Source: Chitinophagaceae bacterium
Lineage (GTDB): Bacteria > Bacteroidota > Bacteroidia > Chitinophagales > Chitinophagaceae
Assembly: GCA_016710165.1 (NCBI GenBank)
Contig: JADJLJ010000005.1
Span: forward strand, 204,200-268,199
Length of the DNA stretch: 64,000 bases
Direction: 5' to 3'
Below the pieces are notes generated by a model that searched no databases, was not told the origin of the DNA, and saw nothing but the letters and a program-made list of their open reading frames with translations. Positions 52,048 to 60,545 of this stretch are shown in pieces. Each line of letters begins with the position of its first letter. The first letter of the stretch is position 1. Position numbers and translations under genes: made by a program.

Positions 52048-53595
52048 ATGTCCAACCGCTCAACCGATATATTGTTTCAATTGGTAAAGTCGCTTGAAAA
52101 GGCTGAAAAAAGGCACTTTAAACTTTACATCAAGCGCAGTTCCTCCCGGCAGGACCTCAAGATCATCCAGCTTTTTGATGCGATCGACAAAGCCAGGGAC
52201 TACAACGAGCAACTCATTCTTAAAAAGATACCCGGGGTAGAAAAGCCCCAGCTGGCTAACCTGAAGGCCCACCTGTATAAAGAACTGCTGGCCAGTCTGC
52301 GTCTGTTGAAAAGCACGGACAGCATCGACCTGCAGTTGCATGAGCAACTGGATTATGCCCGCATCCTTTACAACCGGGGCCTTTACCTGCAAAGCCTGCG
52401 GATACTGGAAAAAGTAAAGGACCTGGCAAAGAGTTACCACCAGGAAAGTTTCCTGATACAGGTAATATCACTGGAGAAAAAGATCGAGACCCTTCACATC
52501 ACCCGGAGTGGCGAAGGTGCTGCCGACCGGTTGACACAGGAGGCCAATGAAGTGAATGACCAGCGTACCATGATAACCAGCCTTTCCAACCTGGCGCTGC
52601 AGTTGTACCAGTGGTATGTAAAGCATGGCCATGCCCGCAATGAAAAAGATGAAAACGGCGTTAAGCAGTTCTTCCGGCAGAACCTGAACGTGGACCCGCA
52701 GAAGATAACCGGTTTTTACCAGTTGCTTTACCTCTACCAGAGCTATTGCTGGTATGCATTCATCCGCCAGGACTTTTTAATGTACTACCGGTACAGCAGG
52801 AAATGGGTTGACCTTTTTAAGAACGAGCCGCTGATGATAACGGTGGAGACCGGGCATTACATCAAAGGCATGCACAACCTGCTTACCGCAAACTTCAACC
52901 TGCGCAATTTTAAAAAGTTTGATGGTTACCTGGTACGCTTTGAGCGGTTCACTTTTTCCAAGCCCGCCAACCAGCACGACAACTTCCGCATGCAGGCTTT
53001 TGTTTACCTGACCAGTGCCAAGATCAACCAGCACCTGATGAAAGGTAGTTTTGGCGAGGGGCTGAAACTGGTTCCGGATATTGAAAAAGGGTTGGAGGAA
53101 TTTTCGATGTATATCGACAGGCACCGGGTGCTTGTGATCCATTATAAGATGGCCCTGCTTTATTTTGGCAATGGCAATTACGAAAGGTCCATCGACCACC
53201 TGCAGACCATCATCAACGGGCCGGTGGATATGCGTATCGACCTGCAGTGCTATGCCCGCCTGCTTCACCTGATGGCACATTTTGAAATGGGCAATGATGC
53301 GATCATTGAGTCGCTGATAAAATCGGTATTCCGTTTCATGTCACGCATGGAGAACCTGACCGTGGTGGAAGAGGAAATGTTCCGGTTCCTGCGCAACAAT
53401 GTATACGAGTCGGCTGAAAAACTGAAACCCGGGCTCAAAAAATTCCTCAGCCGCATCAAGCAGTTTGAAAAGAACCGTTTTGAAACGAGGGTATTCTCTT
53501 ACCTCGATATCATCAGTTGGGTGGAAAGCAAAGTGTATGATAAACCCATGAGTGAGATCGTCAACGGCAAATACCTTTTGAGCAAACATCGCTGA
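52048..53595 (+). CDS. Uncharacterised helical (TPR-like) cytoplasmic protein
   Basis: I do not recognise this family. About 515 residues, with no signal peptide or membrane helix. It opens SNRSTDILFQLVKSLEKAEKRHFKLYIK, then helical hairpins throughout (LQSLRILEKVKDLAKSY, YYRYSRKWVDLFKNEP, YERSIDHLQTIINGP), which resemble degenerate TPRs. Aromatic and basic residues are abundant. Near the end is FLSRIKQFEKNRFETRVFSYLDIISWVESK. The size and helical repeats suggest a protein-binding scaffold; proteins like this occur in Bacteroidota with no assigned role. Predicted almost leaderless. ATG 52045 is also possible. Confidence 0.7.
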   Translation: MSNRSTDILFQLVKSLEKAEKRHFKLYIKRSSSRQDLKIIQLFDAIDKARDYNEQLILKKIPGVEKPQLANLKAHLYKELLASLRLLKSTDSIDLQLHEQLDYARILYNRGLYLQSLRILEKVKDLAKSYHQESFLIQVISLEKKIETLHITRSGEGAADRLTQEANEVNDQRTMITSLSNLALQLYQWYVKHGHARNEKDENGVKQFFRQNLNVDPQKITGFYQLLYLYQSYCWYAFIRQDFLMYYRYSRKWVDLFKNEPLMITVETGHYIKGMHNLLTANFNLRNFKKFDGYLVRFERFTFSKPANQHDNFRMQAFVYLTSAKINQHLMKGSFGEGLKLVPDIEKGLEEFSMYIDRHRVLVIHYKMALLYFGNGNYERSIDHLQTIINGPVDMRIDLQCYARLLHLMAHFEMGNDAIIESLIKSVFRFMSRMENLTVVEEEMFRFLRNNVYESAEKLKPGLKKFLSRIKQFEKNRFETRVFSYLDIISWVESKVYDKPMSEIVNGKYLLSKHR

Positions 53596-53607
53596 CCCGC
53601 ATTATTT

Positions 53608-54108
53608 TTATTTTCCTGCTTCTGCGAGGAGATCGTCCAGGTCCAGCGCTATGGTATACATTTCCAGTGAGCCGTCTTTTTTCTTCGGCCATTTTTCTTT
53701 CGGCTGGTCCCAATATAATTCCACGCCATTCTGATCCGGGTCGTTCAGGTACAGCGCTTCCGATACGCCATGATCCGATGCGCCGGTGAGCGGGTATTTT
53801 GCATCCACCAGCCGTTTATAGATGGTGGCCAGGTCTTTCCGGGAGGGGTAGAGAATGGCGGTATGGAACAGGCCAACAGCATGTACCGGTGCCGGCAGCC
53901 CGTTCTTGCTGTACCAGGTGTTAAGGCCAATATGGTGATGATAGCCGCCCGCTGAAATGAACGCGGCATCGGCGCCATACATGGTCACCAGTTCAAAGCC
54001 AAGCAGGCCACAGTAAAAATCCAGCGAACGTTTTATGTCGGACACTTTCAGGTGAACATGGCCGATACGGGTCTGGGAAGGGATCGTATAATCAGTTTTC
54101 ATTTTCAA
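53608..54108 (-). CDS. VOC-family protein (glyoxalase/extradiol dioxygenase fold)
   Basis: 166 residues with two beta-alpha-beta-beta-beta modules. RIGHVHLKVSDIKRSLDFYCGLLGF begins the first, with metal-ligand His in GHVHL (the run is split by the length limit). GGYHHHIGLNTW and LFHTAILYPSRKDLATIY follow, and the last module ends DPDQNGVELYWDQP, whose Glu is the usual third ligand. It resembles catechol 2,3-dioxygenase-like and glyoxalase-like members; the reaction is unknown. Stands alone, convergent to the helical protein gene. Confidence 0.82.
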   Translation of the reverse strand: MKMKTDYTIPSQTRIGHVHLKVSDIKRSLDFYCGLLGFELVTMYGADAAFISAGGYHHHIGLNTWYSKNGLPAPVHAVGLFHTAILYPSRKDLATIYKRLVDAKYPLTGASDHGVSEALYLNDPDQNGVELYWDQPKEKWPKKKDGSLEMYTIALDLDDLLAEAGK

Positions 54109-54133
54109 TATGGGTTAATGCCTGTTTAAGCGA

Positions 54134-56716
54134 TTAAAAATTTATTTTTTTTGATCTTTTCCTCGAAATCACTTTTTCAATTTCCACGGCAATGAACACC
54201 AACGAAGAAGAAGCACCTACGATGATGAATTCATAGAGGCTTAAGGATTCGGTCTGAAAGATGGGTTGTAAGAAGGGCGTATAGGTAACAACAAACTGCA
54301 ACAACAGGGCGATCATTACAGCAAGGATCAGTGGTTTGTTTGAGAATATGCCGATACTGAAGAGCGATCGTTTCTCGGAACGGATGGCCAGTACATGCCC
54401 CATCTGGCTCAGGCATAGCACATTGAAAACAATGGTCTGCCAATGGAGGTCATTATTGATCGCCCAGGCCTGGGCAGATAAGCTGATGCCTGCCATGAGC
54501 ATGCCCACCCAGATCATGTGCATGCCCCTGCCGTTGGAAAAAACACTTTGCTGCGGTGGCCGGGGCGGACGGTTCATGATGTCTTTCTCTGCTTTTTCAA
54601 AGGATAAGGAAATGGCTGGCAAACCGTCCGACACCAGGTTGATCCACAAAATATGAATGGGCAGCAGTGCAACCGGTAAACCGATCATGGGCCCCAGTAA
54701 CAAGGTCCATAGTTCACCGGAGTTGGTTGTCATCAGGTATTTGATGAACTTGAGTATGTTGTCATAGATGCGCCGGCCTTCCCGTACCGCCCGCACAATG
54801 GTTGAAAAATTATCATCCAGCAGGATCATGTGCGCTGCTTCTTTCGAAACATCGGTTCCGGTAATGCCCATGGCAATCCCGATATTAGCCCTTTTTAAGG
54901 AAGGGGCGTCATTCACCCCGTCGCCGGTCATGGCCACATAATGGCCTTTTTGCTGAAGGGCTTTCACGATCTGCAGTTTCTGTTCGGGTGATACCCGGGC
55001 ATACACTTTTATTTTTTCCACTTTGGCCAGGAAACTGTCATTGTCCATCGCTGCCAGTTCCTTCCCCGTTACCAGCATATCGGTTTCGCTTTTTAAGATA
55101 CCCACCCGTTGTGCTATTGTTTTTGCGGTGAGCGGATGATCGCCGGTAATGATCACGGGAACAATGCCCGCCGTTTTGCATTGCGCCACGGCATCAAATA
55201 CCTCATCCCGGGGAGGATCAATAATGCCCGCCAGCCCCAGGAACCGTAAACCCGTTTCATGAACCAGTATATCGGGCTCTGCAGGCATGGCATCCCAGTA
55301 CCGGTAAGCAAAACCAAGCACCCGGTGCCCCTTTGCTGCCATTTCATCCACCTGCTGCAGCAGTTTTGGTTCATCCACACCCTGGCAACGCTGCAGTAAG
55401 ATATCGGGCGCTCCCTTGGTGAATGAGATGATCTTATTTTCGTGTTCATGGAAGGTCGTCATCAGTTTCCGCCCGCTGTCGAAAGCGATCTCTGCAATGC
55501 GTGGCCAGTCGGCCGACCTGATATCCTGTTCCAGCGCCACTTCCATCAATGCCACCTCTGTACTGTCGCCAACGATATTCTTATCCCCGTCTTCCACGGC
55601 ATCGTTGTTCAGTGCAAAGGCCAGCAGCATCCGTTTAATATCTTCCTGTTGTATCACGGCCGATAAGTTGTTCCTTTCCACCAGTTGCCCGTTCACAAAT
55701 ACATCTTCTACGTGCATTTTGTTTTTGGTAAGCGTACCGGTCTTGTCGGTGCATATATAGGTAACCGATCCCAGGGTTTCCACCGCAGGTAATTTGCGGA
55801 TGAGGCTGTTGAAGCGGATCATTCTTTTTGCCGCCAGTGCAAGGGATATGGTGATGACCGCCGGCAATGCTTCCGGGATCGCTGCCACGGCGAGGGAGAT
55901 ACTGGTGAGTACCATCTTCACCAGGTCTTCGCCCCGTAGCCAGCCGGCCACAAAAAATAAAATGCAAAGAAAAAGTACCAGTATGGAAAGATTTTTTCCA
56001 AACGATGCCATGCGTTGCTGCAGGGGGGTGAGGGTCTCTTCTTCCTGCAGCATCCTGGCAATGCGGCCCAGTTCGGTCTGCATGCCGGTGGCAATTACAA
56101 TGCCGGTGCCGCGGCCATAGGTAACAAAGGTTCCTTTGAATGCCATGTTGCTGCGGTCGCCGATGGGCAGGTCATCCGTTTCCAGCGAATGGGTGATCTT
56201 ATCAATGGCATGCGATTCACCGGTCAATGCGGCTTCTTCAATTTTTAAATTCACCGATTCCACGATGCGTATATCTGCGGGAACGGCATTGCCTGCTTCC
56301 AGTAATACTACATCGCCGGGTACCAGGGCGGTGGCGGGTATCCAGTTGCTGTTGCCTTCACGCAATACCCGGGCCTGTGTTACCGCCATCTGCTTGAGGG
56401 CCTGCATGGCTTTTTCTGCCCGGTATTCCTGGAAGAACCCGATCACAGCATTCAATAGTACGATGATGAGGATGACAATGGTGTCGGTAAGGTCGCCGAT
56501 GATGCCCGATATAATGGCTGCTGCCAGTAAGATGAGTATCATCACATCCTTAAACTGTGCCAGCAGCATGCCGGCGATGCTTTTCTTTTTTCCTTCCTGC
56601 AGTTCGTTGGGACCGTATTGAAGTAATTTTTCTTCTGCATCGGATGCGGCAAGCCCCTGCGGGGTGGTATCCAGCAGTTCAAAGGTCTCTTCAATGCTTA
56701 AGCGGTGCCAGTTCAC
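54134..56716 (-). CDS. Calcium-type P-type ATPase (P-IIA)
   Basis: 860 residues from GTG 56716. Cation-ATPase N-terminal domain (LSIEETFELLDTTPQGL), A-domain TGE (EAALTGESHAID), phosphorylation site DKTGTLTKN (about residue 325), hinge TGDGVNDAPSLKRANIGIAMG. In M4, PEALPAVITISLALAA matches the calcium pump P-E-x-L-P, and in M6 NLVSDGLPAISL has the N and D ligands of SERCA (with Ser replacing Thr). It exports Ca2+ (or Mn2+) from the cytoplasm at ATP cost. Length is usual and the reading frame intact. Confidence 0.88.
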   Translation of the reverse strand: MNWHRLSIEETFELLDTTPQGLAASDAEEKLLQYGPNELQEGKKKSIAGMLLAQFKDVMILILLAAAIISGIIGDLTDTIVILIIVLLNAVIGFFQEYRAEKAMQALKQMAVTQARVLREGNSNWIPATALVPGDVVLLEAGNAVPADIRIVESVNLKIEEAALTGESHAIDKITHSLETDDLPIGDRSNMAFKGTFVTYGRGTGIVIATGMQTELGRIARMLQEEETLTPLQQRMASFGKNLSILVLFLCILFFVAGWLRGEDLVKMVLTSISLAVAAIPEALPAVITISLALAAKRMIRFNSLIRKLPAVETLGSVTYICTDKTGTLTKNKMHVEDVFVNGQLVERNNLSAVIQQEDIKRMLLAFALNNDAVEDGDKNIVGDSTEVALMEVALEQDIRSADWPRIAEIAFDSGRKLMTTFHEHENKIISFTKGAPDILLQRCQGVDEPKLLQQVDEMAAKGHRVLGFAYRYWDAMPAEPDILVHETGLRFLGLAGIIDPPRDEVFDAVAQCKTAGIVPVIITGDHPLTAKTIAQRVGILKSETDMLVTGKELAAMDNDSFLAKVEKIKVYARVSPEQKLQIVKALQQKGHYVAMTGDGVNDAPSLKRANIGIAMGITGTDVSKEAAHMILLDDNFSTIVRAVREGRRIYDNILKFIKYLMTTNSGELWTLLLGPMIGLPVALLPIHILWINLVSDGLPAISLSFEKAEKDIMNRPPRPPQQSVFSNGRGMHMIWVGMLMAGISLSAQAWAINNDLHWQTIVFNVLCLSQMGHVLAIRSEKRSLFSIGIFSNKPLILAVMIALLLQFVVTYTPFLQPIFQTESLSLYEFIIVGASSSLVFIAVEIEKVISRKRSKKINF

Positions 56717-56784
56717 AGATCAATGGTGATTGTTCAATAAAGTAACGAAATTTTGAATGAATTAAAAGAGGTTGTTGTACTGGT

Positions 56785-57180
56785 TCAATCATTGTTTCTC
56801 AATTTAAAAAACACATATGGCGCAATGGCCACCCAGGCCGGAATGAGTATCCACAAACGCCCCTTCAATAAGTTATAATCTTCCAGCAGTGTTGACCAGG
56901 AGTTGCCCCGGTAGCGGCCAAAGCCGAACTCAAACAATAAGGTAAGCGCCAGCCAGAATGATCCAAGCAGCAAGGCCTGGTTGGCTGAAGCAGGCGGGAT
57001 GAATTTGATGACGAGACCGATGTAAATGGCAAAAAGGATCAGTAAAGAGAACGTAGACAACTGGTGTGCTGTTAGTTCTCCCACGTATTTCTTAAGAATG
57101 AATTCCCGCAAAGCGCCGTTGCCGATGGCCAGCAGCAGCATGGGAAACCAGGCGAGGAGGTATTTGAGGAATGGGTGCAT
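56785..57180 (-). CDS. Small four-helix membrane protein
   Basis: About 131 residues from ATG 57180 (MHPFLKYLLAWFPMLLLAIG); the longer frame to 57342 adds 54 residues of no clear quality. Four helices: KYLLAWFPMLLLAIG, LSTFSLLILFAIYIGLVIKF, LLLGSFWLALTLLFEFGF and GRLWILIPAWVAIAPYVFF. GNGALREFILKKYVGELTAHQLS and FEFGFGRYRGNSWSTLLEDYN are striking conserved-looking loops; similar small proteins are common in Bacteroidota, function unknown. Downstream of an inserted repeat element and rnpB. Confidence 0.65.
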   Translation of the reverse strand: MHPFLKYLLAWFPMLLLAIGNGALREFILKKYVGELTAHQLSTFSLLILFAIYIGLVIKFIPPASANQALLLGSFWLALTLLFEFGFGRYRGNSWSTLLEDYNLLKGRLWILIPAWVAIAPYVFFKLRNND

Positions 57181-57353
57181 AGCAGGGATGAAGTTATTAA
57201 TATTAATGAATTTTTTGACATAAGGCCAGCAACGGAGGAGAAAGTTTGTTTGCCATATTTGAGAGACTGTCAATGCTAGCGTGCAACAGCATGATCCAAT
57301 GAACTTCTTGTTCAAAAAATATTTATTCCCGGCATCAACCATAATAAGCCTGT

Positions 57354-57506
57354 TGGTAGTGTCCTATTTTGAATATTTTGTGACCTGTCATGATGAGGAA
57401 CGAAGCATCTCAGGTTAAGCAAACGATCCTAATTAGGAGATCCTTCGTACCCTGCCTACCGGCAGGCAGGCTCAGGATGACAATCATTCAAAATATGACA
57501 CTACCA
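57354..57506. mobile_element. 153-bp MITE-like element with 21-bp terminal inverted repeats
   Basis: Left end 57354-57374 and right end 57486-57506 are inverted copies (20 of 21 bases). Within lie GTCATGATGAGG, GATCCTTCGTA, CCTGCCTACCGGCAGG (57451-57466) and CTCAGGATGACA, so it encloses a REP-like unit and a mini-palindrome. It encodes nothing. It sits 38 bp before the rnpB -7 box. No target duplication could be confirmed by eye. Confidence 0.65.
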
Positions 57507-57544
57507 GCCTGTTACACCAATGCGGTCTGCCAAAAAAATACAAT

Positions 57545-57552
57545 TACCTTTG
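57545..57552 (+). promoter_or_regulatory. -7 box of rnpB
   Basis: TACCTTTG, an exact TAnnTTTG, ending 4-5 nt before the predicted 5' end of the RNase P RNA. Confidence 0.75.
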
Positions 57553-57556
57553 CCTT

Positions 57557-57931
57557 CTATCAGCCGGGTTATCGCTCTCCCGCCCTTGGCGGGAGGGAGG
57601 AAAGTCCGGACAGCACAGAGCAACACACCGGTTAACGGCCGGTCCCGACCCCTGGTTGGGAAGACAGTGCCACAGAAAATTACCGTCCCGTCTCGCCCCA
57701 GGCGAGACGGGGTAAGGGTGAAAACGTGAGGTAAGAGCTCACGGGTTTTTGCAGCAATGCAATGACCGGGTAAACCTTGTGTGCTGTAATGCCACGTAAA
57801 TCAGCGTTTGAGGGCGGCTCGCCCGATGCTGAAGGGTAGGCAGCAAGATCCATGCAGTAATGCATGGGCCAGATAAATGATGACCATCCGCCAACCGGCG
57901 GAGACAGAATCCGGCTTACAGGCTGATAGAT
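57557..57931 (+). ncRNA. rnpB: RNase P RNA (class A)
   Basis: About 375 nt. GAGGAAAGTCCGGAC, CAGTGCCACAGAAAA, GGTAAGGGTGAAAACGTG and ACAGAATCCGGCTTA are the universal core segments. The ends CTATCAGCC and GGCTGATAG pair as helix P1. It is the catalytic part of the enzyme that removes 5' leaders from tRNA precursors. Three helical places carry strong palindromes: CTCCCGCCCTTGGCGGGAG (57577-57595, P3 position), a 25-nt one at 57687-57711 (P12 position), and TCCGCCAACCGGCGGA (57887-57902). The last is identical to an intergenic repeat at 45062. Confidence 0.93.
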
Positions 57932-57947
57932 TTTTTTAAAAGAGATT

Positions 57948-57971
57948 GCCCGCTTCTGACGGGCTTTTTTT
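57948..57971 (+). terminator. rnpB terminator
   Basis: GCCCG CTTCTGA CGGGC stem-loop (57948-57964) followed by seven T. Confidence 0.85.
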
Positions 57972-58185
57972 ATTTATATTTTCTTTTTTGCTTCTCCAAA
58001 AAAGAAACAAAAAAAGAGCCCGGCAATCGAATACAGCCCGATTGCCGGAAGAAGCTATGAGCATCAGTTGTACTACTGTGGCTTCGACATGTTAACTCTG
58101 CTCTTAGAATTATAGGGTAAACTTATTCTTTAGCAGCAAACATTTTAACCCTTAAACGTTTGGAATGCCTTAAACGGTTTAAACC
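57972..58185. other. Non-coding stretch after rnpB
   Basis: No gene. It holds a strong hairpin CCGGCAATCG (58020-58029) / CGATTGCCGG (58039-58048) and, at 58143-58185, the TTTAACCCTTAAACG words seen near 10741 and 1336. Confidence 0.5.
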
Positions 58186-59208
58186 TTACTTTTTAAAAGC
58201 CCCGTCATCCACATCCTTAATGAACTGTATCAGGCCGGGAAAATAATTCTTCTGGTCATCATACATGCTCATGTGGCTGCCGTTGGGACAATACAAATAC
58301 CTTCCGTTCTGCACCTGGGTGCTCATCCATTTCATGTGTTCGGGATCCATGGTATCGTACTTGCCACCGATGGTGAGCGTGGGCACTTTTATTTTGGGCA
58401 GTTCCTTGCTTACATCCCAGTTGACCAGGTTTCCGCCAATACCAAATTCGCTGGGGCCCTGCATGGTAACGTATAACGACTGGTTCATTTTATTGAAAGA
58501 GCGAACCATTGGTTCGGGCCACTGATCCAATGGAATGCGGCAGATATGTTTTGCATAAAAGTTCGGGTAAAGCAGTTCCATGTATTTGGGGTTCTTGAAA
58601 TCGCCTGCTTTTTCGATCTGCCGGATGGTATCCAGTACTTTCGGATCGAACTGCGGCGCCAGTACTTCCTGTGCATATTTACCGTAAGCGGGGCAACTGC
58701 TCATCATATTGCTGATGATAAGACCCTTTATATTGTCCTGGTATTTTAATGCGTACTGCATGGCCAGTATGCCGCCCCAGGAATGACCGAGGATGTAAAA
58801 ATTATCTTTGGTCAGGTGGTGTGCCTTACGAACCTGCTCCACTTCCTCCACAAAACGGCTGAGGTCCCACATGGTTGTGTCGTTTGGATTATCCGAAAGC
58901 CCGCAGCCCAACTGGTCGTAATAGATGAATTCGATGTTCTGCGGCTGCAGGAAACTTTCCATGCACTCAAAATATTCGTGCGTGGCGCCGGGGCCGCCGT
59001 TGAGCAACAGCACTTTTATCTTAGGGTTATCCCCGTTGTATTTTGTCCATACCTTGAATTTCCCTTTGGGGGTTTCGATGGGGATGATGGTCACCCCGCC
59101 GGTCTGTACCTGGTCGAAGAGGTATTTGTTGATGGTCACTTCTTTTGGCTTACCCAGGTTGCAGGAAAAAAACAGGAGGGTCATGCAAAGCATTGGTATC
59201 TTTCTCAT
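58186..59208 (-). CDS. Proline iminopeptidase-like alpha/beta-hydrolase lipoprotein
   Basis: 340 residues. A lipoprotein signal (MLCMTLLFFSCNLGK) precedes KVWTKYNGDNPKIKVLLLNG, with the oxyanion motif NGGPGATHEYFE. Nucleophile Ser is in YILGHSWGGILAMQYAL, Asp in IGGKYDTMDPEHM and His in CPNGSHMSMYDD. The YYDQLGCGLSDNP stretch is typical of proline iminopeptidases (S33). It would remove N-terminal Pro from peptides in the periplasm, together with the exported S9, M13 and S46 peptidases of the window. A related but broken gene lies at 21585-22582. Confidence 0.85.
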   Translation of the reverse strand: MRKIPMLCMTLLFFSCNLGKPKEVTINKYLFDQVQTGGVTIIPIETPKGKFKVWTKYNGDNPKIKVLLLNGGPGATHEYFECMESFLQPQNIEFIYYDQLGCGLSDNPNDTTMWDLSRFVEEVEQVRKAHHLTKDNFYILGHSWGGILAMQYALKYQDNIKGLIISNMMSSCPAYGKYAQEVLAPQFDPKVLDTIRQIEKAGDFKNPKYMELLYPNFYAKHICRIPLDQWPEPMVRSFNKMNQSLYVTMQGPSEFGIGGNLVNWDVSKELPKIKVPTLTIGGKYDTMDPEHMKWMSTQVQNGRYLYCPNGSHMSMYDDQKNYFPGLIQFIKDVDDGAFKK

Positions 59209-59282
59209 AAATGATTTTTAGTTCAGAAAAGATAAAATTTTCTTTTGAAATCCCGGAATAAAAGTTTGATGGGGGAATTAAT

Positions 59283-59372
59283 GAACCACATAGGCACATA
59301 GATCACATAGACTATTCATGCCATTGGCATGTAAGTTCAAAAAACTATGTTTCCTATGTGCCTATGTGGTTC
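59283..59372. repeat. Intact GAACCACATAGGCACATAG hairpin element
   Basis: Left arm 59283-59301 and right arm 59354-59372 are perfect 19-bp inverted copies with a 52-nt loop. The right arm overlaps the GNAT gene: on the minus strand GGAACCACATAG supplies its last codons and TAG stop (59362). Confidence 0.85.
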
Positions 59373-59970
59373 CCAAAACAAATTCTCTGAAGATGGAATT
59401 TTTTATACCCGGCCATTCGTCGTTGATAAAACTGAAGTAAACACTATCCCGTATGGTTCCGTCTTCGTTGATGATGTGTTTGCGGAATACGCCTTCCTTC
59501 ACTGCACCTATCTTCAGCATGGCTTTTTGCGATTTATGATTGAGTAAGCTTGTTTTTAGTTCAATGCGGTTAAGTCCAAGGGTTTCAAAGCCATAGTTCA
59601 GTAAAAGAAATTTACAATGCTTGTTAAATCCTGTTCCCTGCAGGGAGGGGTGGATCCATGTCCAGCCGATCTCCAGTTTTTTGTGCGGAAATTCAATATT
59701 GCCGTAGCGTGTGCTGCCCACATATTGCTGTTGCTGTTTATGATAGTAGGCAAAGGGATAGGACCTTTTATTCCTCTTTTCTTCCAGCGCCGTGTCAAAA
59801 TATTTCCGGAATGATTCCCGAGAATTTATCCGGGCAACGGTGAACAGCCAAAGCGATCCCTCTATGGCCACGGGAAGCAGCAATTCAAAATGTTTTTCCT
59901 GCAAGGGTTCGATCCTTACCAGTTCGTCTTCTAAAATGATCTCCTGGTCAAAAAAAGTGGAATGATCCAT
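59362..59970 (-). CDS. GNAT-family N-acetyltransferase (RimJ/RimL-like)
   Basis: 202 residues. EIILEDELVRIEPLQEKHFELL is the usual N-terminus, with GSTRYGNIEFPHKKLEIGWTW-like strands, a WTWIHPSLQGTGFNKHCKFLLLNYG acetyl-CoA loop (QGTGFNK) and GLNRIELKTSLLNHKSQKAMLKIGAVKEGVFRKH, the RimJ/L signature region (segments split here for length). It acetylates amino groups of proteins or small molecules. The final GTT and stop are encoded by an inserted repeat. Confidence 0.82.
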   Translation of the reverse strand: MDHSTFFDQEIILEDELVRIEPLQEKHFELLLPVAIEGSLWLFTVARINSRESFRKYFDTALEEKRNKRSYPFAYYHKQQQQYVGSTRYGNIEFPHKKLEIGWTWIHPSLQGTGFNKHCKFLLLNYGFETLGLNRIELKTSLLNHKSQKAMLKIGAVKEGVFRKHIINEDGTIRDSVYFSFINDEWPGIKNSIFREFVLGTT

Positions 59971-59979
59971 TTTAAATGG

Positions 59980-60085
59980 TTTATTGGTTAATCCGTTATC
60001 TGTTAATCCGTTATTGGTTAATCCGTTAATTTGTTAATCCGTTAATTTGTAGTGCTGTAAAACCGATAAACTAATTAACTAATTA
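59980..60085. repeat. GTTAATCCGTTA tandem words
   Basis: About five copies of GTTAATCCGTTA between GNAT and NUDIX genes, followed by the reverse sense (AATTAACTAATTAACCAATC). Same family as 4660-4816. Confidence 0.8.
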
Positions 60086-60090
60086 ACCAA

Positions 60091-60543
60091 TCAACGTTTA
60101 AGTATCTTAGCCACAATCTTATCGATCGGCAGGCTAACCGACCCTTCTGAAAACTCATCCCAGTTTATGAAACGAAAGGTTTCTGTTTCACCTGCTTCTG
60201 CATACACTTTCAATTGCTGTTCGTCAAAATCAAACGGGAAGGAGCGGAGGGGGGCTGTTATTGGTTCCAGCGCTTTTACAAAATAATAAATGGAAATGAT
60301 CTGGTGACCGGGATTGAAGGCGCTCACCTGGTAAAAGTCGGTGGTGTAGATATGATCGCCTACTTCCACTTTCAGGTTCATCTCTTCCATGAATTCCCTG
60401 GCCAGGCATTCCCTCGTGCCTTCGCCAAACTCCAGGCCGCCGCCCGGGAACTTTGTATAGTATTTGCCCCGGATGAATTCATCGCTTACCAGCACCTGTT
60501 GCTGCTCGTTCATTAAGATCCCGTAAACCCGTATATTGAACAT
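60091..60543 (-). CDS. NUDIX hydrolase
   Basis: About 150 residues from ATG 60543, 2 bp after the corA stop; the longer frame to 60576 overlaps corA. The Nudix box GGLEFGEGTRECLAREFMEE (with MNL following) fits G-x5-E-x7-REUxEExGU except that the last Gly is Asn. The flanks FPGG and YYFVKALEP fit. It hydrolyses a nucleoside-diphosphate-linked compound; substrate not predictable. Last gene of the udp-dapF-dinB-corA operon. Confidence 0.82.
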   Translation of the reverse strand: MFNIRVYGILMNEQQQVLVSDEFIRGKYYTKFPGGGLEFGEGTRECLAREFMEEMNLKVEVGDHIYTTDFYQVSAFNPGHQIISIYYFVKALEPITAPLRSFPFDFDEQQLKVYAEAGETETFRFINWDEFSEGSVSLPIDKIVAKILKR

Positions 60544-60545
60544 GT

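Noticed and set aside
57390..57865. Short frames (60-80 residues) across the rnpB region
   Set aside because: They cover the RNase P RNA, whose conserved segments explain the sequence; the translations are meaningless.
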